Virus record (IMG/VR): IMGVR_UViG_3300027741_000211
Span: 1-28,584 of that record
From: a virus
DNA length: 28,584 bases
Strand: one strand, 5' to 3'
The stretch's first letter is position 1. The number at the start of each line of letters is the position of its first letter. The notes under the pieces were generated by a model. The model had not been told where the DNA came from, searched no databases, and saw only the letters and a list, made by a program, of their open reading frames with translations. Of the stretch, positions 22,983 through 28,584 are shown one piece after another. The translations under genes and the position numbers were made by a program.

Positions 22983-23722
22983 AAAATATAAAATATAATC
23001 ATAATCGAGAGATACCACCTATAGAATGGCAACCATACACAGGAGAGACCGTTGTGGTAAAAACTATAATACGTGGAGGTAAAAAAATACAAGAAACCGC
23101 TTTCTATGAAGATAAAGTTAAAGCAGTGCCGCAAGGTAATGCTTACGTTATTGGTAATGGTCCGTCTAGAAAAGAGTTTGATCTTACTCTCCTTAAAAAT
23201 ACAGGACAGATATATGGATGTAACGCTCTATATAGAGATTTTGATCCTACTTTCCTATTCATGGTAGACAGTAAAATGAGCAAAGCTATTATAGATGACC
23301 ACGTTTATGAAAAATGCGTGTGTTACGCTCCTTCATTGGAAGTTAATCGTTCTGGAGGAAAATTAAATCTTATACCCAACAGTCCTCACTGGGTGTCTGG
23401 ATCTTCTGCTATGTGGACGGCATGTGTGCATGGTCATAAAAATATCTATCTTATTGGTTTTGATTTTCGAGAATATGGGCAAGGACAGCTTAATAATATC
23501 TATCAAGATACACCTTGTTATGGGGAAAGGAACAGTGATACCGTATTTGAAGGATGGCTCAGCCAGTTCCGAACATTAATAAAACAAAGACCCTATTGTC
23601 AATTTACTGTGGTGCATGATAATCCTCCAAATTTTTTGAATCATTTGCAGACAGGCACAGATTTAAAAAATACTAGATTGATGACTTATGAGGAATTTAC
23701 AAAGAAAGTCCTAAACCAATAA
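22979..23722 (+). CDS. GT42/DUF115-like putative glycan transferase
   Basis: A 247-residue protein. YVIGNGPSRKEFDLTLL (56-72) matches the nucleotide-binding start shared by GT42 sialyltransferases (Campylobacter CstI/II) and DUF115/Maf proteins, and CNALYRDFDPTFLFMVD (81-97) fits the following strand. SGSSAMWTACVHGHKNIYLIGFDF (split over 140-163) matches their S-G-x-x-x-x-x-A-x-x-x-G-x-K-x-I-Y-L-x-G-x-D-F block. I could not place the CstII catalytic histidine with confidence. Transfer of a nonulosonic acid or of another charged group is possible; function is inferred. Its 3' end overlaps the convergent SprT-like gene by 26 nt. Confidence 0.55.
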   Translation: MKNIKYNHNREIPPIEWQPYTGETVVVKTIIRGGKKIQETAFYEDKVKAVPQGNAYVIGNGPSRKEFDLTLLKNTGQIYGCNALYRDFDPTFLFMVDSKMSKAIIDDHVYEKCVCYAPSLEVNRSGGKLNLIPNSPHWVSGSSAMWTACVHGHKNIYLIGFDFREYGQGQLNNIYQDTPCYGERNSDTVFEGWLSQFRTLIKQRPYCQFTVVHDNPPNFLNHLQTGTDLKNTRLMTYEEFTKKVLNQ

Positions 23723-24101
23723 ATTTAAATCTTGGTCTAAAACTATAGAATATACTGTTGTGATTGCCACTGTCTTTTTTTAATCCCATTTGGTATAGGT
23801 GAATCATCTCATGGGCTAGTGTTTCTATAAAATCTCTTTTGGTATTATATTTTTTTAACATTTCTAACTCAAATCTGTTAGGATTTTTGTCTGGATAAGC
23901 ACACACTTGCCCCATTGCTTGCTTCAACCATTTTTTGATTATAATTTTGTCAAAATTAGGCAATTGGTTATCAAACACTGCCCCATTGATGTAACGAAAC
24001 CACAGATCTATAGCACGTCTACTGGTAAGATACGGACCCCGATTATTGAGTGTTTCCACTTGTATCTTACGTCTTAATTTTAATGCTCTTTTTCTTCTCA
24101 T
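23697..24101 (-). CDS. SprT-like zinc metallopeptidase
   Basis: A 134-residue minus-strand protein with the zincin motif AHEMIH (H97, E98, H101) and a downstream third ligand in GNHNSIF (H114), the arrangement of SprT/Spartan proteases. The N-terminal half (RAIDLWFRYINGAVFDNQLPNFDKI) matches the usual helix before the active site. Spartan degrades DNA-protein crosslinks in eukaryotes; bacterial SprT is poorly known. The N-terminus is very basic (MRRKRALKLRRK), which could bind DNA. The start has GGAG 6 nt upstream. It is convergent with the preceding gene and divergent from the uvsW unit, so it is transcribed alone. Confidence 0.85.
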   Translation of the reverse strand: MRRKRALKLRRKIQVETLNNRGPYLTSRRAIDLWFRYINGAVFDNQLPNFDKIIIKKWLKQAMGQVCAYPDKNPNRFELEMLKKYNTKRDFIETLAHEMIHLYQMGLKKDSGNHNSIFYSFRPRFKFIGLGLSL

Positions 24102-24117
24102 AAAAGCTCCAACACTG

Positions 24118-24145
24118 TTGACTTTTTCGTCCTTTGTGCTATACT
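24118..24145 (+). promoter_or_regulatory. Sigma70-like promoter of the uvsW unit
   Basis: TTGACT (24118-24123), 16-nt spacer, TATACT (24140-24145): 5 of 6 to each consensus hexamer. Start would be near 24152, 9 nt before the ATG at 24161. This also argues against the upstream TTG at 24134 as the start, because it would place the -10 element inside the gene. Confidence 0.6.
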
Positions 24146-24160
24146 GTAATTATCTTAAAA

Positions 24161-25495
24161 ATGACAAACTCAACCACACCGCTTCGTAAGCTAGAATCCA
24201 TGGAGTCCGCAATTAGAATTTTAGCCTATAATACTGGCGGTATTTTTCAGAATTCCGGAGTGCATGACAAAGATTTTAAAACCATACAGAGTCTTGCAGA
24301 TGCTCCTTATGCTTGGACAGAAAAACAAGGAAATTTAGCCACAATGTTTCTTAAGAGATATAAAACACTGCTAGATAAATTTGGGTTTGATACCGATGAA
24401 TTAATAAACAGCCCACACTATGATCAACCTTTCCGGGTGATTAATTTTGAAAAAAGTATAGATACCTACATTGCTGAGGATGGTAAAGAAATATTAGAGA
24501 TGCGATTTCCGTATAATGAAAAAATTATAGCATTGATAAGATGTCTTAAAAAGAAGACACAAGAATTGGTTCCCATGTTGTATGACGGCGAGACTAAAAA
24601 ATGGACCATGAATTATACCGATACCGTGTGTTATTATGCTTCGCTGATTGCTGTGAGGTACGATTTTAAAATACTGAAAACAAAAATACTAAATGATTAC
24701 GAGGAAATTAAACAAGAAAAGAAACAGTACCGTCCTATTATAGCCGATATAGAAGATAACTCTATAAAATTAATTAATGCTCCAATTTCTTTAAATGAGT
24801 ATTGGCAAGAACATTGCCAATCTTTATTGTATCTCAAACAAAGAGATCGACTGAAACAGCTTAATTTACATTACATAAGAAACAATGCCAGACCTGCTGC
24901 TACATTATCTGAACGTATAGCTTTCTCAATGAATAAAAATTTATTTGTAGATCGTAAACTCTATGACAAAAAAACGCTGCTCGAAGCAATTATAGAGCTA
25001 GATGATTTTCCTGCTCTATGTCCATATGGAGGAAGCATATACACCTTAGATGAAATTCTTGATTTTCAAAATTGGCTGGAAGCATTTGACTCTGTGGGTA
25101 TAAGCAAGGAACATATTGCGTTTGGCTTTGACTTTGATCGTCCTATAAATGTAGAAGATAGCAACGACACTGATCAAATCCCTACGCCGGATCTTATATA
25201 TGGAGAAAATACTTCTAAGGAAGAACGATTAAAAATGCACAAGAGATGGGAAGAAATATATCACCTCAGTACCTCTAATCGTAAAATTATGCCAGCAACT
25301 AAAATTATATTTGTTAGAAATAAGATACCAAGAACACTGCTGAAATCTGGTTTAAAACCAAAATTAGCATTTATGTTACAGGATAATCCCAACTGGCCCG
25401 TGTCGACCAGTACGCTAGACAAGTTGGTTGAAAGTTTGCCGAAAAGATTGTATTATATGAGTCAACTGCCCTCGGGTAATGTACAATCTATATGA
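24161..25495 (+). CDS. Unknown protein coupled to UvsW, possible HARP-like module
   Basis: A 444-residue protein starting at the ATG 24161. Residues 47-75 (DAPYAWTEKQGNLATMFLKRY and following) form a helical segment. Residues about 112-170 read MRFPYNEKIIALIRCLKKK, then YDGETKKWTMNYTD: the pattern of a strand, a helix, and Y/W-rich turn with E-T-K-x-W resembles the HARP domain that steers SNF2-type annealing helicases to forked DNA. The C-terminal third (TKIIFVRNKIPRTLLKSGLKPK, then SLPKRLYYMSQLP) has no motif I can name. It overlaps uvsW by 4 nt (ATGA), so a partner of UvsW or fork-binding factor is the best guess. No Walker motif is present. Confidence 0.6.
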   Translation: MTNSTTPLRKLESMESAIRILAYNTGGIFQNSGVHDKDFKTIQSLADAPYAWTEKQGNLATMFLKRYKTLLDKFGFDTDELINSPHYDQPFRVINFEKSIDTYIAEDGKEILEMRFPYNEKIIALIRCLKKKTQELVPMLYDGETKKWTMNYTDTVCYYASLIAVRYDFKILKTKILNDYEEIKQEKKQYRPIIADIEDNSIKLINAPISLNEYWQEHCQSLLYLKQRDRLKQLNLHYIRNNARPAATLSERIAFSMNKNLFVDRKLYDKKTLLEAIIELDDFPALCPYGGSIYTLDEILDFQNWLEAFDSVGISKEHIAFGFDFDRPINVEDSNDTDQIPTPDLIYGENTSKEERLKMHKRWEEIYHLSTSNRKIMPATKIIFVRNKIPRTLLKSGLKPKLAFMLQDNPNWPVSTSTLDKLVESLPKRLYYMSQLPSGNVQSI

Positions 25496-26961
25496 GCTCA
25501 TGCAAACTGGTAATCAAAGACGAGGTAAACGTTAAATTTGAAAATCTTTCTTTAGAACACAGAAAATCCCTCAGTAATAAATTCAAATTTGAGATACCTT
25601 ATGCTCGACATCTACCAGCAGTGAAACTGGGTAGGTGGGATGGCAAAGTCAGTTTCTTTGGATTGGGTGGCAACACCTATCTGGCTCTGGTGGGAGAAAT
25701 ACTACCCATCTTGGAAAATGCAGGAGTGTATGTGGAATTAGAAGATCAACGAACACCACGCAATTTTGAATTTAAATTAATAGATGAAAATTATCTATCT
25801 GATATCAACTGGCCCGGGAATCATCCTTGTGCTGGACAAGCTATAACTCTAAGAGATTATCAAGTGGAAACCATAAACAAATTTCTAGAGAATCCTCAAT
25901 GTATTCAAGAGATTGCCACAGGAGCAGGCAAAACGATTGTCACTGCGGCTCTGTGTAGATTAGTTGAAAATTACGGACGTACTTTAACTATTGTGCCAAA
26001 TAAAAGTCTTGTTACACAAACAGAAGAAGATTTTTTGGCTTGTAATCTGGACGTAGGAGTATACTATGGAGACCGAAAAGAATTAGGCAGACATAACACA
26101 ATTGCTACTTGGCAATCATTAAACATACTGGAAAAGAAAAGCCGTGATGATGAAACCACAGCTTTCCTTGAAGCCATAGAAAATATTAATACTGTTATAG
26201 TGGATGAGGTGCATATGGCCAAGGCCGACGTGTTAAAAAGAATGCTCACTGGCCCATTTGCTCGATGCGGCATACGTTGGGGACTTACAGGCACAGTACC
26301 AAAAGCAGATTATGAATTTTATGGATTAAGATGCAGCATAGGAGAAGTAACCAACAAGATAGCAGCTAAAGAACTACAAGCCAAAGGAGTATTGGCCAAC
26401 TGTAATGTAAATGTTCTACAAACCCAAGACCACCCGGAATTTAAAAATTATCAAGAAGAATTAAAATGGTTAACCACTGATGAAACCCGAATGTCATGGA
26501 TCGCAAAAACCATTGCAGACATTGCAACCACAGGCAATACAATGATTCTAGTGGATAGAATATCTGCTGGCGAATTGTTAGAAAAGAAAATACCAGATAG
26601 TGTGTTTATATCTGGGTCTACAAAAAATACTGAAAGAAAAGAACACTATGATGAAGTTTCTACGGCACAGCACAAAGTTATTATTGCTACCTATGGTGTG
26701 GCTGCTGTGGGAATAAACATACCTAGGATCTTTAATTTGGTATTAATAGAACCTGGTAAGAGCTTCGTGCGTGTGATACAGAGCATCGGTAGAGGCATTA
26801 GAAAAGCAGAAGATAAAGATCACGTTAACATTTGGGATATAACTTCCAGTTGTAAATTTGCAAAAAGACATCTTGGACAAAGAAAAAAGTTTTACAAAGA
26901 GGCCAATTATCCGTATAATATAGAAAAGATAGATTATGAAAATCCTTACATTAGAAAATAA
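25492..26961 (+). CDS. uvsW: UvsW-like superfamily 2 helicase
   Basis: ATP-dependent helicase that branch-migrates recombination intermediates and unwinds R-loops in T4. 489 residues against 503 in T4 UvsW. N-terminal residues 1-90 form the UvsW-specific domain (with LPAVKLGRWDGKVSFF). Helicase motifs: Q-type TLRDYQ (119-124), motif I ATGAGKT (142-148), motif II DEVH (228-231), motif III TGT (256-258), motif V-region YGVAAVGINIP (391-401) and motif VI QSIGRGIRK (420-428). All catalytic residues are present. It starts by ATGA overlap with the gene before it, and its end overlaps the next gene by 26 nt. Confidence 0.95.
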   Translation: MSSCKLVIKDEVNVKFENLSLEHRKSLSNKFKFEIPYARHLPAVKLGRWDGKVSFFGLGGNTYLALVGEILPILENAGVYVELEDQRTPRNFEFKLIDENYLSDINWPGNHPCAGQAITLRDYQVETINKFLENPQCIQEIATGAGKTIVTAALCRLVENYGRTLTIVPNKSLVTQTEEDFLACNLDVGVYYGDRKELGRHNTIATWQSLNILEKKSRDDETTAFLEAIENINTVIVDEVHMAKADVLKRMLTGPFARCGIRWGLTGTVPKADYEFYGLRCSIGEVTNKIAAKELQAKGVLANCNVNVLQTQDHPEFKNYQEELKWLTTDETRMSWIAKTIADIATTGNTMILVDRISAGELLEKKIPDSVFISGSTKNTERKEHYDEVSTAQHKVIIATYGVAAVGINIPRIFNLVLIEPGKSFVRVIQSIGRGIRKAEDKDHVNIWDITSSCKFAKRHLGQRKKFYKEANYPYNIEKIDYENPYIRK

Positions 26962-27439
26962 GACCTATATATTAGAAAAGATTCCAGAATATGTAGACGA
27001 CAAATTGAGATTTGCAGTATTAGATAATTCAAATCCAGCCGATCCGGATTATTTCTTTATACCATTAATATTCCTAGAATCGTTTAATGCTCCAGCAGCA
27101 GTGTTACAGATAGGACAGTATAAGATTAAAATGCCACTGGATTGGAAGATGATTATAGGAGATCCTGAGCAGGGAGAATTACATGTGTTACCATTGACCA
27201 GTCTGAATGATCGAGGATTTAGAGCATTTATGTTCAATCCTATAACAGATTCTAAACCTACATTTGCAGATGTGGATATCGTGGACATATATCAAGAGGT
27301 CAAATGGTATTTCCCTAAAATTAAATCAGGTCAGATATTAGCAGTACCTCTTACAGATGATGATAATCCACCGTGTGCGTATTTCGTCAAAGATATATCT
27401 AGGCAGTCAGAATTTATGGATTACGGGTCAGTATGGTAA
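26936..27439 (+). CDS. Conserved-looking phage protein of unknown function
   Basis: A 167-residue protein, acidic and rich in Pro, Asp and aromatic residues. MPLDWKMIIGD, EVLPLTS-like HVLPLTSLNDRGF, the DIVDIYQEVKWYFPKIKSGQ segment (about 120-139) and VPLTDDDNPPCAYFVKDIS are the most distinctive parts. I recall similar proteins in marine T4-like phages near uvsW or clamp-loader genes, always without a known function. No enzyme motif, signal peptide or membrane segment is visible. It is nested between uvsW and the methyltransferase with overlaps on both sides (26 and 7 nt), pointing to co-translation. Confidence 0.65.
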   Translation: MKILTLENKTYILEKIPEYVDDKLRFAVLDNSNPADPDYFFIPLIFLESFNAPAAVLQIGQYKIKMPLDWKMIIGDPEQGELHVLPLTSLNDRGFRAFMFNPITDSKPTFADVDIVDIYQEVKWYFPKIKSGQILAVPLTDDDNPPCAYFVKDISRQSEFMDYGSVW

Positions 27440-28068
27440 AAATAGCAGATTGGCATTGGCCGGTAGACAACGATAATTTAATACCTATAGGTAAAGAATA
27501 TCAAAAAAAATACAGAGATGCTATACTTAAATTTCTTAAAGATAATAATTGTAAATTTAGAAACTGTTGTGACGTTGGTGCTCACACTGGTATTTGGAGT
27601 ATCGATTTTATTGAACATTTCAAGTGGGTATACGCATTTGAACCAATTAAAGAATTAAGATCGTGTTATGAAAAAAATATTACTAAAAAAAATTATACCT
27701 TATATCCATTTGGTTTAGGAAATTCAAACGAAGATATTTTATTTTTATATAATCCAGAAAATAGTGGAGGCACTCAAGTTAATTCTCAGGGAAATTACAA
27801 AGCATCAATAAAAAGATTAGACGAGTTATCGCTACAAAATATAGATTATATTAAAATAGATGCAGAAGCATACGAATTAGAAATATTAAAAGGAGCAACA
27901 AAATTATTAACAGAACAATCTCCAATTATTCATTTAGAAATGAAACTAGATACTTTGTCTAGATTTAATCTAAGCAAAAATGATATTAGACAATGGTTAG
28001 CTAATTTTAATTATAAACAAGCATTAAAAATAGCTAACGAATTTGTATTCATAAAAAGTGAACAATAG
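27433..28068 (+). CDS. FkbM-family methyltransferase
   Basis: A 211-residue S-adenosylmethionine-dependent methyltransferase. SAM motif I is CDVGAHTGIWS (46-56); the acidic end of strand 2 is FEP with E70; KIDAEAYELEILKGA (141-155) is the FkbM signature, followed by PIIHLEM (164-170). FkbM proteins O-methylate sugars and natural products, so a link to the carbohydrate genes is likely. Yet it lies inside the second replication block, and its more A+T-rich codon use (runs of AAA, AAT, ATA) resembles 12150-14500 rather than uvsW. It probably arrived separately. No membrane segment. Confidence 0.85.
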   Translation: MVKIADWHWPVDNDNLIPIGKEYQKKYRDAILKFLKDNNCKFRNCCDVGAHTGIWSIDFIEHFKWVYAFEPIKELRSCYEKNITKKNYTLYPFGLGNSNEDILFLYNPENSGGTQVNSQGNYKASIKRLDELSLQNIDYIKIDAEAYELEILKGATKLLTEQSPIIHLEMKLDTLSRFNLSKNDIRQWLANFNYKQALKIANEFVFIKSEQ

Positions 28069-28071
28069 TTT

Positions 28072-28314
28072 ATGATAAAAAGAAAAGATAATGTTGTCAA
28101 GATGAAAGCGCCGGTATTAATGATCCCAGACGAGCATGATCAAGAAATACCTGTGTTAATGAATCGACATTATATCGACTGGATCATGGCTCATGCCAAG
28201 AAAAAGAAATTAAGCATACAAGGTTATCAATTAAACGGTAAGAACATAGAGATAACTTTCAAGAATCCTAAACATGCATCAATATTTGCTTTAACGTGGA
28301 AAGAAGATGAGTGA
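28072..28314 (+). CDS. Small basic protein of unknown function
   Basis: An 80-residue protein: a PVLMIPDEHDQEIPVLMN segment, a helix (HYIDWIMAHAKKKK) and a C-terminal strand-rich part (LSIQGYQLNGKNIEITF, then HASIFALTW). No good ribosome site precedes the ATG at 28072; the internal ATG at 28102 (residue 11) would keep the ordered part and is a possible true start. The stop overlaps the following gene by 8 nt. I do not recognise a family. Confidence 0.6.
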   Translation: MIKRKDNVVKMKAPVLMIPDEHDQEIPVLMNRHYIDWIMAHAKKKKLSIQGYQLNGKNIEITFKNPKHASIFALTWKEDE

Positions 28315-28584
28315 AAAGAAAAAATTTTTTGAATTAAGGAATGGCATGAAAGCCATAGACTTTCGTAATAAAGATTATTATGATAGGATTGATGATCATG
28401 AGAGATCTTTGTATAGTCCTTACATGATCATGCGTTATGCGTCTGCTGTATCCGGAGAAAGATTTTTCCAAGAGCACTACGTAGAAATGATCAACGAATT
28501 TGTTAACAAACATCTGTTTACATTAAGCAGCAAACATAAAAAACTCTGTTGGCAGTTAACCTCCATGTGTGGAGGATTAAAACA
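28307..28584 (+). CDS. Start of a gp62-like clamp-loader small subunit (partial)
   Basis: A frame opening at ATG 28307, with GGAAAG about 5 nt upstream, continues past the window end (92 codons visible). It begins MSEKKKFFELRNG. Residues 31-70 (RSLYSPYMIMRYASAVSGERFF and on to EFVNKHLFTL) show the Y-S-P-[FY]-[ML]-x-x-R helix typical, to my memory, of gp62-like small clamp-loader subunits of marine T4-like phages. In T4 gp62 works with gp44 to load the gp45 sliding clamp. Position beyond uvsW in a replication block agrees. A gp44-like gene just past the window would confirm it. Confidence 0.5.
   Translation, partial: MSEKKKFFELRNGMKAIDFRNKDYYDRIDDHERSLYSPYMIMRYASAVSGERFFQEHYVEMINEFVNKHLFTLSSKHKKLCWQLTSMCGGLK

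Noticed and set aside
22813-23267. Two short plus-strand frames (22813-22998 and 23073-23267)
   Set aside because: Out-of-frame shadows of the GT-B paralogue and the GT42-like gene, with no start signal.
24134-24160. TTG-initiated N-terminal extension (MCYTVIILK) of the gene before uvsW
   Set aside because: The -10 hexamer TATACT lies inside it, and the ATG at 24161 gives a natural start; the extension is probably promoter DNA.
1-28584. tRNA genes, CRISPR arrays, insertion sequences, introns or attachment sites
   Set aside because: I looked for cloverleaf-like segments, regularly spaced repeats, transposase motifs and split genes and saw none.

Overview
The window looks like part of the genome of a marine, A+T-rich, T4-like myovirus. 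The T4-type genes I recognise are the large terminase (gp17), the single-stranded DNA-binding protein gp32, the recombinase UvsX, a UvsY-like mediator, the helicase UvsW and, with less certainty, the start of a gp62-like clamp-loader subunit. Genes are tightly packed with short overlaps, and I see no ribosomal genes, tRNAs or host metabolic operons. The host cannot be read from the sequence; the base composition and gene families would fit pelagic bacteria such as SAR11 or picocyanobacteria.

Layout. 1-6480: late packaging/virion block (end of an unknown gene, a head-type protein with a T4-like capsid-targeting N-terminus, a repeat-bearing acidic protein, terminase, and a very large probable virion protein). 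6594-9693: recombination/replication block (gp32, UvsX, two small unknown proteins, UvsY-like). 9677-23722: about 14 kb of carbohydrate genes: HAD phosphatases, a kinase-nucleotidylyltransferase fusion, GT-A and GT-B glycosyltransferases, a GDPD-like protein, a PfkB kinase, a nucleotidyltransferase-RpiB fusion, AsnB and a GT42/DUF115-like protein. 23697-28584: second replication block (SprT-like protease on the minus strand, an unknown protein beside UvsW, UvsW, an unknown protein, an FkbM methyltransferase, a small protein and a gp62-like start). Only three genes are on the minus strand.

The most interesting part is 12152-14506. Three translationally coupled genes carry the four activities needed to turn a ketose phosphate into a nucleotide-activated sugar: aldose-ketose isomerase (RpiB-like), C1 kinase (PfkB), HAD phosphatase (KdsC-like) and sugar-1-phosphate nucleotidyltransferase. 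The logic parallels ADP/GDP-heptose synthesis, but the enzyme families differ and two steps are fused in one protein. Glycosyltransferases surround it, which suggests the phage makes a dedicated activated sugar for a glycan on its own virion or on the host surface.

Regulation is partly readable. Three sigma70-like promoters with 16-17 nt spacers precede gp32, uvsX and the uvsW cluster. Several other genes, including terminase and the first gene of the nucleotide-sugar unit, have a TAAATA motif (T4 late promoter-like) only 4-7 nt before the ATG and no Shine-Dalgarno sequence, which may mean leaderless late mRNAs. The gp32 leader has a hairpin, an A-rich stretch and a consensus AGGAGG, resembling the T4 gp32 autoregulatory layout.
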